Assembly (NCBI GenBank): GCA_019057865.1
Contig: JAHLWP010000038.1
Coordinates: 1 to 41,466 of the forward strand
Length of the DNA stretch: 41,466 nt
Direction of reading: 5' to 3'
Origin: Promethearchaeota archaeon
GTDB taxonomy: Archaea > Asgardarchaeota > Lokiarchaeia > Sigyniarchaeales > SOKP01
Shown here one piece after another: positions 7,211 through 14,768 of the stretch (position 1 is the first letter of the stretch; every line of letters starts with the position of its first letter). The notes below the pieces were generated by a model. It did not search any database. It saw nothing but the letters and a program-made list of their open reading frames with translations, and was not told the DNA's origin. The position numbers and the translations under genes are program-made.

Positions 7211-7621
7211 ATGACAAAAAATGAAAAAGAAGTAAAAAAGAAAGTCCAATTGACTCTTAACGGTTTAAAAACTGGTATGGTCATTAAAGATTTGCACGGG
7301 GAAGATGTAGAAATCACAGAAAATTTAGTGGAACAGATGAAAGCATTTGAAAAAGATACTAAGAAATCAGCGATTTGGAGAAATAGAATAACAGGGAACT
7401 TCTTATTGTACAAATGGACAAAAGAAAATCCAGAAGAGAAGAAAATTAAAGAAGTTATTGAGGAAGAGTTAGAGGAAGCAATAGAGGAAGAAGTAAAAGA
7501 CGAAGAAAATATGTTATTGGATTGTATTGCTGATTATAAAGTAGAATATAATGTAAAGACGGTTAAAACAGATTCCAAAAAGTTCAAAGCCTTTTTTGAG
7601 AAATGGAAGAAAGAGAATTAA
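7211..7621 (+). CDS. Small charged protein with ITGNF motif
   Basis: 136 residues. ATG 7211 is preceded by GGAGGTATAGAAT, a good ribosome-binding site. The N-terminus is basic (MTKNEKEVKKKVQ), then comes KDLHGEDVEITENLVEQM, then SAIWRNRITGNFLLYKW, which resembles the C-terminus of the 4110 gene. A strongly acidic helix (EEELEEAIEEEVKDEEN) and a basic end follow. Function unknown; the shared motif suggests a small family carried by this element. Confidence 0.65.
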   Translation: MTKNEKEVKKKVQLTLNGLKTGMVIKDLHGEDVEITENLVEQMKAFEKDTKKSAIWRNRITGNFLLYKWTKENPEEKKIKEVIEEELEEAIEEEVKDEENMLLDCIADYKVEYNVKTVKTDSKKFKAFFEKWKKEN

Positions 7622-7629
7622 TTTTTTTT
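7622..7629 (+). terminator. T-run terminator
   Basis: Eight T residues directly follow the stop codon of the 7211 gene. Confidence 0.45.
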
Positions 7630-7943
7630 CTTCAAACAAATTGTTTTATATTATTAGTTATTCTTTTTTTGCTTTTGTAGCCTTTTTTCTAAAAGTTCTA
7701 ATTCTTAAATATTTTTGTAGAAATCGTGTTTTTTTCTCTCAAATTAGAATAAAAATGAAGATTTAAATTAACTAGTTTTATTATATTAATGTCTTTATAG
7801 AGCTCTCTATAAGAATCCCTATAAGAATATATTTTAATTAAATTACAAAAACTAACAATTAAATTAATTTTTTTTATTGTAAGATGTTTGAAATTATCAA
7901 ACTCCAATTAAAATAAAAATATAAAAGAGGAAGTGATAAATAA
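7622..7943. other. Intergenic, no convincing gene
   Basis: Apart from the T-run at its left edge, this 322-nt stretch holds an A/T-rich spacer with a tandem near-repeat (CTATAAGAATC, CTATAAGAATA at about 7808-7830). A minus-strand frame of 69 codons exists but has low-complexity composition and no ribosome-binding site. The right end contains the GGAAGTGATAAATAA ribosome-binding site of the 7944 gene. Confidence 0.45.
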
Positions 7944-8264
7944 ATGTATTTTAAATTACATGGAAGAAGATTCATATTATTAGGAATATGGTTATTTTTA
8001 ATGAGTTTATTAATATTTATATGGTTTATTAATTATTTTATCATAAATATTTTGTTATACTGTATAATTTTTATAGTATGTGCTGGAGTTCTTTTAATAA
8101 AAATAATAAATTCCTTTAAAATTAGTATTGATTGTATACATCTCCCTCTTTTTTTTATAATCCCTTTTATTATTATATGGTTTGTTTGGTATTTTTATGA
8201 TTTTATAATTTTTAATATAATTTTTGTTATATGTGATTTAATAATTGTAATAAAAATCTATTAA
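7944..8264 (+). CDS. Small multi-pass membrane protein
   Basis: 106 residues, almost entirely hydrophobic. Three to four membrane segments can be drawn (about 9-33, 34-52, 66-85, 86-104) with very short loops. ATG 7944 follows GGAAGTGATAAATAA at normal spacing. No family recognised. Confidence 0.6.
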   Translation: MYFKLHGRRFILLGIWLFLMSLLIFIWFINYFIINILLYCIIFIVCAGVLLIKIINSFKISIDCIHLPLFFIIPFIIIWFVWYFYDFIIFNIIFVICDLIIVIKIY

Positions 8265-8337
8265 TATTTTATTTAAAAGACATTCAAAATTTTCTTTTCT
8301 AAGAAGTGGATAATAAAAAAAGGAGGTGATAAAAAGG

Positions 8338-8847
8338 GTGAGTGAAATAAAAATATCTAATAACGATATAGGCATATCTGGTGAATTCTATATAGCACAT
8401 GTATTAGCTAAGCATGGATTTAAAGTTAATGTGTCATTAGGCAGAACAGAAGGATTTGATTTATTTGTCCAGAATCCAAATGGTGTGAATATAACTATTT
8501 CAGTTAAGACCACTCGGTTAAAGACAAGTAAGTCCTTTATAATGGGGAAAAGAGCTGATACATTAATTAACGAATATTTATTCTATGCTTTTGTTAGGTT
8601 AAATCTACCAGATGATATTCCAGAATTTTGGATAATTCCCTCTACAGTGGTTGCACCTATGATTAGAGAATCACATTTAATCTGGTTGAAAACACCAGGA
8701 AAGAATGGTGTAGCACATAAAGACACTTCAATGAGGGTATTACATTTGGATAATCATCAACTTTTCCCTAAAAACTGGGAAGAACAATTAGTTCGTTTTA
8801 AAAGTAATATAGAATCATTAAAAGAATTAAAACCAAACAGGAGGTGA
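8338..8847 (+). CDS. PD-(D/E)xK-fold nuclease candidate
   Basis: About 170 residues. GTG 8338 is chosen because a full GGAGGTGATA ends 7-8 nt upstream; an earlier GTG lies inside that site. The order ISGEFYIAHVLAKHGF, then GFDLFVQ, then ISVKTTRL fits the E...D...(D/E)xK-like core of restriction-endonuclease-fold proteins (Glu near 15, Asp near 44, Lys near 61). The family includes Hjc-type resolvases and Mrr-like nucleases. It begins a tight run of three genes (8338, 8852, 9131). A DNA-processing or restriction role is inferred; the exact family is not identified. Confidence 0.6.
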   Translation: MSEIKISNNDIGISGEFYIAHVLAKHGFKVNVSLGRTEGFDLFVQNPNGVNITISVKTTRLKTSKSFIMGKRADTLINEYLFYAFVRLNLPDDIPEFWIIPSTVVAPMIRESHLIWLKTPGKNGVAHKDTSMRVLHLDNHQLFPKNWEEQLVRFKSNIESLKELKPNRR

Positions 8848-8851
8848 TAAA

Positions 8852-9115
8852 ATGAGTAGAACTATAAGACCATTGCCGATAGGATTATTAGTTGTGTTTG
8901 TAGTTATTGGTGTTGTATTTTTTATTAGTGCTGCTTATTGGAACTGGATTATGAGTGAACAAGAAATTAAAGAACTTATTAAATTAGATACTACGGGATT
9001 TAGTAAGAATTTAGTTGATTTCTTTTTCTCATTCTTCATAGCTATGGGGATTATTTTCTTAGTACTTGGATTAATATTATATCTAATGAGCTTTGAATAT
9101 GAATGGAGAGATTAA
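8852..9115 (+). CDS. Two-helix membrane protein
   Basis: 87 residues. ATG 8852 follows GGAGGTGATAAA, which overlaps the end of the nuclease gene. Two membrane segments (about 10-31 and 57-80) are separated by a soluble loop (MSEQEIKELIKLDTTGF). Co-transcription with both neighbours is likely from the 4-nt and about 15-nt gaps. Function unknown. Confidence 0.65.
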   Translation: MSRTIRPLPIGLLVVFVVIGVVFFISAAYWNWIMSEQEIKELIKLDTTGFSKNLVDFFFSFFIAMGIIFLVLGLILYLMSFEYEWRD

Positions 9116-9130
9116 AATGAGGTGAGAAAA

Positions 9131-9571
9131 ATATCAGAAACGCCTGAAATTGAAATAATATTAAATAGTGAAGAATTAGATTGGTTAGATTATGGAAATG
9201 GTTTTTGTTCTTTAGATGATTTACCCAGAAAAGATTATAATGATATTTCTTGGGCTGTAAAAGAAAAATTAAGAGTTTCATATACAAAAGAAGCAGAGCT
9301 AAAAGATGAATATAAAATAAAACTAACAAAAAAAGAAATTGATTATATCCAAGAAATCCTTACAGATTTAATCTGTGATGAATATCATTACTGGAATAAT
9401 TCAATAATAAATCTTGATAAATCAGAAATAAAAGTGAAATTAGTTTACCAAGAAACTCTTAATGAAATTATTGAATCTATACCTATGACTAACAAGATTT
9501 TTAAAAAATTAGGAATACCAATTCTTACATTAGATTTTATTAAAAACAAACCAGAATACCAAGAAAATTAA
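9131..9571 (+). CDS. Soluble protein of unknown function, probable ATA start
   Basis: About 146 residues, hydrophilic (ISETPEIEIILNSEELDWLD, later KLTKKEIDYIQEILTDLI). AGGTGA at 9120-9125 followed by GAAAA places ATA at 9131 in the start position. The only other option nearby is GTG 9122, which lies inside the ribosome-binding site itself. The preceding gene ends at 9115, so the two are coupled. No recognised domain. Confidence 0.6.
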   Translation: MSETPEIEIILNSEELDWLDYGNGFCSLDDLPRKDYNDISWAVKEKLRVSYTKEAELKDEYKIKLTKKEIDYIQEILTDLICDEYHYWNNSIINLDKSEIKVKLVYQETLNEIIESIPMTNKIFKKLGIPILTLDFIKNKPEYQEN

Positions 9572-9601
9572 ATTACAAATAGAGGAGGTGGTTAAAAAAG
9601 A

Positions 9602-9949
9602 ATGAGCAAATATGATTTAAAACCATTCAATAAAAGGAGTATACCTAAGTTTGAATTTCCAAATGGGAAAATAGAATACGGTGAGTTAATAGATGAAGTT
9701 TATGTTGATAGTAGAGACATAGATGAGAATACGACAGGTGTTATTTATAGGAATTTAGTTCAGAAAATTAGATTAGAAGAACATTTGGAAACATTCAGAT
9801 TCTGCTATTATACCATAAATCTCGATAATGATAATCCAAGTTGGAGATATAAACAACATGCTTTAATGGTTACCGAGGAACAACTCAAAGAACTATTCAA
9901 TAAAATGATTAAGAAAGGATGGTTAAACATAGACATTAAATTCATTTAA
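9602..9949 (+). CDS. Small soluble protein, unknown
   Basis: 115 residues. ATG 9602 follows GGAGGTGGTTAAAAAAGA. The sequence is a mix of strands and helices (KFEFPNGKIEYGELIDEVYV, then RLEEHLETFRFCYYTINLDN) ending in a helix (TEEQLKELFNKMIKKGWLN). It probably belongs to the operon that starts at 8338. No family recognised. Confidence 0.6.
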   Translation: MSKYDLKPFNKRSIPKFEFPNGKIEYGELIDEVYVDSRDIDENTTGVIYRNLVQKIRLEEHLETFRFCYYTINLDNDNPSWRYKQHALMVTEEQLKELFNKMIKKGWLNIDIKFI

Positions 9950-9958
9950 TTTTTTTTT
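9950..9958 (+). terminator. T-run terminator
   Basis: Nine T residues overlap the end of the 9602 gene and close the 8338-9949 gene run. Confidence 0.45.
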
Positions 9959-10150
9959 CTTTAAACTTGAGTTGAATTAAATTATATTAAAATTACTTAA
10001 TTTCATATCAAAATCTATTCGAAATTTATTTAATATTGGATTTTTGGACAATAATATTAAAGATTTTATATATTCATCTAATTTAATGATATTACCGAAT
10101 TTTTTTTCTTTTATCATTATTGTTTAATGGATTAATAATTTCCAAAAGAA

Positions 10151-10162
10151 AAATTTAAATAT
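10151..10162 (+). promoter_or_regulatory. TATA box candidate upstream of 10243
   Basis: AAATTTAAATAT, preceded by purines, would place transcription start near 10185. It lies about 90 nt from the ATG at 10243 and is followed by a six-codon frame with its own ribosome-binding site. Confidence 0.45.
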
Positions 10163-10197
10163 TCACAGAGCCTTAGTATGCGTGGAGGTTATTTTAG

Positions 10198-10218
10198 ATG
10201 TTTATAAGAATAAATTAA
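10198..10218 (+). CDS. Possible six-codon leader peptide
   Basis: GGAGGT (10184-10189) is followed 8 nt later by ATG TTT ATA AGA ATA AAT TAA. It sits between the TATA box and the ribosome-binding site of the 10243 gene. It may be chance. Confidence 0.25.
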   Translation: MFIRIN

Positions 10219-10242
10219 TAAAAAATAAGGAAGTGATAAAAA

Positions 10243-10854
10243 ATGGTTGTAAATAAGGAGTATTATGAAGAGATAAGACAAACTGATGGGTTTTTTATAC
10301 CATCAATGAAAATGTTAATAGAAGACCAATATGAATATTTAACAGATAAAAAATCTCATAAATTAAGTGAAGTTGTAGAATATTTTTCCAATCTATATAA
10401 TCTTTCTAAAGAAGAAAGGAAAAAATGTAATACAGGATCAATCGAACCTCTAATAAAATTTAGAATACGAAGGAATTATGAATTTTTAATGTTAAATGGG
10501 TTTGTTATACGACCAGCTCCAGCAACATTTCAAGCAACTGATTTTATAGATGAGTGGATTAAGTATGATAAACATGAACTAAGTAGTGATTATATTATCA
10601 AATTTAAATATAATTATCCAGAACTTATGAAGAAAATTAGGGTTATTGAGAAAATTATTTCAACTAATTCTTACGAAAATAATAATAGAACAATTAAGAA
10701 TTGTAGGTCTAAAAAAAATGAATTTTTAAATTTTTTAATTGCCACAATAATAGATTATGATGTTCCAGATAATAGAATTAGAGAAGTAATAGAATATGCT
10801 TTAGACTTGAATTATAATACTAATAATGAAAGAGATATTGTCCCTCTTATATAA
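10243..10854 (+). CDS. Mrr N-terminal-like winged-helix protein without nuclease domain
   Basis: 203 residues; ATG 10243 follows GGAAGTGATAAAAA. Residues 12-105 resemble the DNA-binding domain of Mrr restriction enzymes: IPSMKMLIEDQYEYL, then SEVVEYFSNLYNLSKEERKK, then IRRNYEFLMLNGFVIRP and a short wing. The remaining 95 residues are helical and polar, with no PD-(D/E)xK motif. It could be a regulator, or half of a split system with the nuclease candidate at 8338 (inference). Confidence 0.6.
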   Translation: MVVNKEYYEEIRQTDGFFIPSMKMLIEDQYEYLTDKKSHKLSEVVEYFSNLYNLSKEERKKCNTGSIEPLIKFRIRRNYEFLMLNGFVIRPAPATFQATDFIDEWIKYDKHELSSDYIIKFKYNYPELMKKIRVIEKIISTNSYENNNRTIKNCRSKKNEFLNFLIATIIDYDVPDNRIREVIEYALDLNYNTNNERDIVPLI

Positions 10855-11083
10855 ATATTAATGGTCACATAACTTTTTTTATTGAAAATTAAAAAAAATT
10901 TATTCATTTAATTTCTTTCTTATATTAATTCAATATTTTTTCTTTTTATTTGAGCCTAAGTCTAAATCTAACAATTCTTAAAATTATATTCAAAACTTTT
11001 ATGGGACATTAATGGTTTCATAAAAATCATAGTATTGAATTTTTGATGATTTAGAAAATTAGGAATAGACAAACATAAATTTT

Positions 11084-11260
11084 TTAATCTTTTTCTTTTT
11101 TTGTTAGTAAAACTTCTTGTGCCTTTAATCTAATTACTTCTTTTAAGTACATTGAAACATTAGTATAACCCAATTGTGGATTTGACTCAATATATTCTTT
11201 AAACACATGATATAATGCTCTGGGAATTTTCAAGTCATATTTTTCAGTTTTAGAACTCAT
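11084..11260 (-). CDS. Ribbon-helix-helix (CopG-like) DNA-binding protein
   Basis: 58 residues from the ATG at 11260. The short N-terminal strand (KYDLKIP) is followed by two helices (RALYHVFKEYIESNP and SMYLKEVIRLKAQEVL) joined by a QLGYTN turn, the plan of ribbon-helix-helix repressors. It is divergently placed relative to the ParB-like operon (11481), with a 13-bp palindrome between them, so it probably regulates itself and that operon. A decayed relative is at 5511-5657. Confidence 0.6.
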   Translation of the reverse strand: MSSKTEKYDLKIPRALYHVFKEYIESNPQLGYTNVSMYLKEVIRLKAQEVLLTKKEKD

Positions 11261-11355
11261 TATGTGTTAAATAAATCACAGAATTATAAAAATCTTTCAT
11301 TTTATCATACAAATTTATCAAAAAAGTAAATTTTCCTTATGAAAAATATATGAAA

Positions 11356-11368
11356 ATCATCAGATGAT
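11356..11368. promoter_or_regulatory. 13-bp palindrome, operator candidate
   Basis: ATCATC-A-GATGAT lies in the divergent intergenic region between the ribbon-helix-helix gene and the ParB-like operon. Its ATCAT half-sites resemble the arms of the palindrome at 3642-3671, hinting at a common regulator. Confidence 0.4.
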
Positions 11369-11480
11369 AAAACTCTACATAAATAACAAATTATATTCTA
11401 TTTATCTGACAAAAAGGATTAAATAATAATTCAATTATCTTATAAATGTTATAAATCAAAAATTTAAAAAAGTGAAAAAA

Positions 11481-12677
11481 ATGACAGAAACAAAACAATA
11501 TTTATTCCATGAGTTGTCTTCATATCTTCCATTATTAGAAGGTGAAGAATTTGATGATTTAGTAGAGGATATTAAACAACATGGACAAATAGAGCCTGTC
11601 ACTCTTTATGAAGGTAAGATACTTGATGGGAGAAATCGGTATAGAGCTTGTAAGATATTAAAACAAGAATTAATAATAAGAGAATGGAAGCCAAGTAAAG
11701 CAACTGGATCTACACCGTTACAGTATGTTATCAGTGAGAATATTATGAGAAGGCATTTAAATGCTGCGCAAAAGACGGAAATTGGGCTATTGTTATATGA
11801 TGAGATCGCAAAGCAAGTAGAAGAAGAACGAAGAAAAAAGCAAAGTGAAACAATGAAAGAACAATATAGAAAAGGTGAACGGGAAAGTATAGGAATAGGT
11901 TCTATAATTAAAGATAAATCAATAATTACACCAAAAAAAGACGATTGGACATCTACTGCTAAACAGGTTGCCCAGAAAGTTAGAGTTAAACCTGATATGA
12001 TAAAAAGAGGTAAGAAAATTAAAGAAGTCATAGCCAAAGACGATAAGGAAATTGAAGAAATGTGGGAGGATGCTAAAAGAGGAGAAACGACTGTAGGTGC
12101 GGTATATAAGGAAGCTCTGGAGAAGGAAATTATTGAGGAACTACCTCCAGATTTAAAAGAAGAAGTAAAGAAGGAGAAAGCTAAAGTCAAAAAAGCTAAA
12201 AAGGAAAAATCTACTTATAAACCAAAAATTACAGCAAGAAAAGCCCAAGCTATAAAAGATTTACCCAAAGATGTACGAAAAGCTGTAGTACATTCAAAAG
12301 CGGAAATAACAATTGAAGAAGCTGAAGCAATTGCTGAAATTCCAAGTGAAATTCTAAGAAAACAAGAAATAGTTGAACGTGAAAGAGCAAAGGAACGACA
12401 ATTATCAGAAGTTAAAAAGAAGAAAGATTTGGCAGAAGGAAAAATAATACCTAAACCCAAATTTTTTGATAAAGATGTCAGTAAAATAGAAACAGTTAGA
12501 AGTATTTGTAAAAATGCAGTTGAAACTCTTACTATAGCTGGCTTAGAGGGTTATGGTGATTTAGCCAGGAAAGAATGTATCAAAATGATGAAAATTCTAT
12601 TTGAACATCTAAGAAAAGAATTAAAGAAAGCAGGAGAAGTGGCACCTAAAAAGGTGATAGAAATTGGCACAGATTAA
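11481..12677 (+). CDS. ParB/Sulfiredoxin-domain protein with long coiled C-terminus
   Basis: 398 residues. ATG 11481 is preferred over GTG 11472 because AAGTGA ends 6 nt before the ATG. Residues 6-100 form a ParB N-terminal domain: FDDLVEDIKQHGQIEPVTLY, then the hallmark DGRNRYRAC (about 49-57), then SENIMRRHLNAAQK. A DNA-binding helical region (TAKQVAQKVRVKPDMIKRG) follows, then about 150 residues of highly charged Lys/Glu-rich helix. Such proteins act in plasmid partition or as CTP-dependent DNA clamps. No ParA is visible. The stop overlaps the next gene by 14 nt. Confidence 0.75.
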   Translation: MTETKQYLFHELSSYLPLLEGEEFDDLVEDIKQHGQIEPVTLYEGKILDGRNRYRACKILKQELIIREWKPSKATGSTPLQYVISENIMRRHLNAAQKTEIGLLLYDEIAKQVEEERRKKQSETMKEQYRKGERESIGIGSIIKDKSIITPKKDDWTSTAKQVAQKVRVKPDMIKRGKKIKEVIAKDDKEIEEMWEDAKRGETTVGAVYKEALEKEIIEELPPDLKEEVKKEKAKVKKAKKEKSTYKPKITARKAQAIKDLPKDVRKAVVHSKAEITIEEAEAIAEIPSEILRKQEIVERERAKERQLSEVKKKKDLAEGKIIPKPKFFDKDVSKIETVRSICKNAVETLTIAGLEGYGDLARKECIKMMKILFEHLRKELKKAGEVAPKKVIEIGTD

Positions 12678-13344
12678 AGTTGAAGATGTTAAAGAAGTTA
12701 TTACTGAAATGCTTAATCAGAATCAAATAGTTAATAAAGATTCCATATGTATGTATATGGGTCTTGACCCCATTGAATGTTATCCACCCACAGAGGAAGG
12801 AGGAATGCCCAAGTATATCTACAATAACAACACTATATATGGATGTATAAATAAGCTTAGACAGTTATGTATAGAATGGCGAAATAAAAAAAAAGAATAT
12901 TATGAAGAATGGAAATCCGATTTTAAAAAGGCAGCAAAATGGGATCCAAACTTAAGAAAGCTGATTATGCATAATACTGTTATGACCTATAAAACATTCT
13001 TTGATAAGAGAATGGAATCATTAAACTTGTCGAAGGGTATGTTTTTAATACCAGTTAAAATAAAAATTGGGATAAATTCCATTACAACATATATAAAGCC
13101 AAATAAAGAAGAAGAGAGAAGATGGGCTATAAGAAATTCTGAATCTAAAGGAAAGGGATTCAGAACTACTCTGATTACAGGTGGCGAATTAGGATATATT
13201 GATTTAGATAGAAGCACACGAAAATTCTTAGATAAACTGGGTTCTGGGAAGTTTTTGAAATATAAAAAGATAGAATCCGAAGATTTGGATTCAGAAGAAG
13301 AAATCGAAAGGGAGAATGAAGAAATTGAAGGAGAGATCCAATAG
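12664..13344 (+). CDS. Unknown protein translationally coupled to the ParB-like gene
   Basis: 226 residues from TTG 12664, overlapping the ParB-like gene by 14 nt. The N-terminal 80 residues suggest a winged helix (VKEVITEMLNQNQIVNKDS, NTIYGCINKLRQLCIEW). A globular middle and a very acidic tail (ESEDLDSEEEIERENEEIEG) follow. Overlap and order suggest a partition or replication partner, but there is no recognisable family. Confidence 0.6.
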   Translation: MAQIKVEDVKEVITEMLNQNQIVNKDSICMYMGLDPIECYPPTEEGGMPKYIYNNNTIYGCINKLRQLCIEWRNKKKEYYEEWKSDFKKAAKWDPNLRKLIMHNTVMTYKTFFDKRMESLNLSKGMFLIPVKIKIGINSITTYIKPNKEEERRWAIRNSESKGKGFRTTLITGGELGYIDLDRSTRKFLDKLGSGKFLKYKKIESEDLDSEEEIERENEEIEGEIQ

Positions 13345-13573
13345 GATCAATTATGATCATAATCCATATAAAGATCTTTTTAATCCCTTAAACCTTAGAC
13401 CAATAGAAGTTGTTACTGAACTTTTGTCCAAGGAGAAGGATCCAGTACTTTTTAAAAAATTACGATATGAAAAACGACTCATATATTTAGATTGGTTTTG
13501 GACTAATGCCATCGATTTTGAAACATTCAAAAAACTCATTAAAGGATATATAATTTTATTTAATTTTATTTAA
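13316..13573 (+). CDS. Small unknown protein overlapping the upstream gene
   Basis: Up to 85 residues. The ATG at 13316 lies inside the previous gene and GGAGAGATC sits just after it, so the real start may be a few codons downstream. The composition is protein-like (DLFNPLNLRPIEVVTELLSK, LRYEKRLIYLDWFWTNAIDF) and helical. Third gene of the ParB-like operon; function unknown. Confidence 0.5.
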   Translation: MKKLKERSNRINYDHNPYKDLFNPLNLRPIEVVTELLSKEKDPVLFKKLRYEKRLIYLDWFWTNAIDFETFKKLIKGYIILFNFI

Positions 13574-13576
13574 TTA

Positions 13577-13589
13577 TTTTTTTTTTTTT
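13577..13589 (+). terminator. T-run terminator
   Basis: Thirteen T residues follow within 4 nt of the stop of the 13316 gene, the longest T-run noted in this element. Confidence 0.5.
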
Positions 13590-13596
13590 GATTGAA

Positions 13597-13956
13597 ATGA
13601 CATTTATATGCTGGTTTTGTCGTAGGGAAATAATAATTAAATTTAAGAATGCAGATATTGGTATTTGCTGGAAATGTGGCAAAGAATTTGGTCCTTACGC
13701 TGCTGAAAGTAGAAGCAATAAGGATCCAAGTATCTGGAAATATTGTTCTAAGGACTGTAGGTATCCAAAATTTTGTGATGATAAATGTGAGGCGTCTTTT
13801 AGAAAAATATTGAAAAAGTGGCATAGAATGTTAGATTATACTTATATGAGATCGAATGGAATTGAGAAAGCAAAAATTCGAATTTATAAATATGGTATAC
13901 TAACAATATTGGGTATTCTTATTATTTTTATTATTATTCATTCTATGTTAATGTAA
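13597..13956 (+). CDS. Zinc-finger protein with C-terminal membrane anchor
   Basis: About 119 residues from ATG 13597 (an in-frame TTG lies three codons upstream). Cysteine pairs CWFC, CWKC, then CSKDC and CDDKC could bind two metal ions. A basic stretch (FRKILKKWHRML) precedes one C-terminal membrane helix (about 99-118). It abuts the next ORF (stop 13956, ATG 13957). Unknown function. Confidence 0.55.
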   Translation: MTFICWFCRREIIIKFKNADIGICWKCGKEFGPYAAESRSNKDPSIWKYCSKDCRYPKFCDDKCEASFRKILKKWHRMLDYTYMRSNGIEKAKIRIYKYGILTILGILIIFIIIHSMLM

Positions 13957-14079
13957 ATGACTAAAGAATTATATTGTTCTGAATGTGGTGTTCCGTTGGG
14001 TGATCTTAAAACTTCTGGTTGGTATTATTGTCCTATATGTGATGATATGAAATATTTTATAAATGGAGATGATAATTGA
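13957..14079 (+). CDS. Mini zinc-ribbon protein (40 aa)
   Basis: ATG 13957 directly follows the TAA of the preceding zinc-finger gene, so it is probably translated by re-initiation. The product is a minimal ribbon with CSEC and CPIC pairs 17 residues apart and an acidic end (INGDDN). Probably a small accessory DNA-, RNA- or protein-binding module. Confidence 0.5.
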   Translation: MTKELYCSECGVPLGDLKTSGWYYCPICDDMKYFINGDDN

Positions 14080-14150
14080 TAATTTTATCATCAAACTTTA
14101 CATGTAATAAATATTAAAAATAATTAAGATTTATAAAAGAGATATGAAAT

Positions 14151-14390
14151 ATGAGTACTATAAAAGAAATTATGTCCATAGGAGAAATAGAGGATGATAT
14201 TAAACAAGTAAAAGATTTATGGAGCAAAATCATAGATAAATATAATGATAAATTTTCACATACTTCGATATATAGTGAGTTTTTATGTGATGATGAAAGA
14301 TCAAAGGTGGCAAGAGATATCTTCAGAAATTTAGATCAATATGTAAGTATAATCAAAAAATATTATTATATGGAAATACACAGTACTTAG
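14151..14390 (+). CDS. Small helical acidic protein
   Basis: 79 residues; a TATA-like TTTATAAAA lies about 20 nt upstream. All-helical prediction (SIGEIEDDIKQVKDLWSKII, ARDIFRNLDQYVSIIKKYYY). No motif recognised. It is the last gene before a gene-poor stretch and may mark the right part of the integrated element. Confidence 0.5.
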   Translation: MSTIKEIMSIGEIEDDIKQVKDLWSKIIDKYNDKFSHTSIYSEFLCDDERSKVARDIFRNLDQYVSIIKKYYYMEIHST

Positions 14391-14768
14391 TAAGTTACTT
14401 AACCTTTTGGATTTTTATGATAATTTACATTGGAATTTATTATTCTCAACATTATTTATTTAAAAATTAATATCAAAGTAAACTCATAAATGTTTGAATA
14501 TGTAAATTCAAAACTCTTAATGGAAAATGATAGTTTTTTGAAAATTGGAATTTTATATTTTAGTGATTTTAAAAAATTAAAATCTTTATATAATCTATAT
14601 TTTTGAAGATCCCTTTAAATTTTTTATATCCTTACAGATACTTGAAAAAAAAATTATTATATTCATACATATATTATCAAAAAAATTATATGGATAAAAG
14701 AGGATATAATAAATTTATTCAATATAATTTTAATAAAATAAAATCTATTTTTAGCTTGAGCATTTAAA
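14391..14768. other. Gene-free stretch, possible right border of the element
   Basis: 378 nt of A/T-rich DNA with no supported frame on either strand. Composition and gene type change across it (element genes on the left, chromosomal metabolism on the right). I could not find a direct repeat of the sequence near 1520-1760 that would mark attachment sites. Confidence 0.35.

Noticed and set aside
7698..7907. 69-codon minus-strand frame
   Set aside because: Low complexity, no ribosome-binding site, no recognisable composition.
11606..12190. Long minus-strand frames under the ParB-like gene
   Set aside because: They are antisense images of its biased Lys/Glu-rich codons; the plus strand has the ribosome-binding site and ParB motifs.
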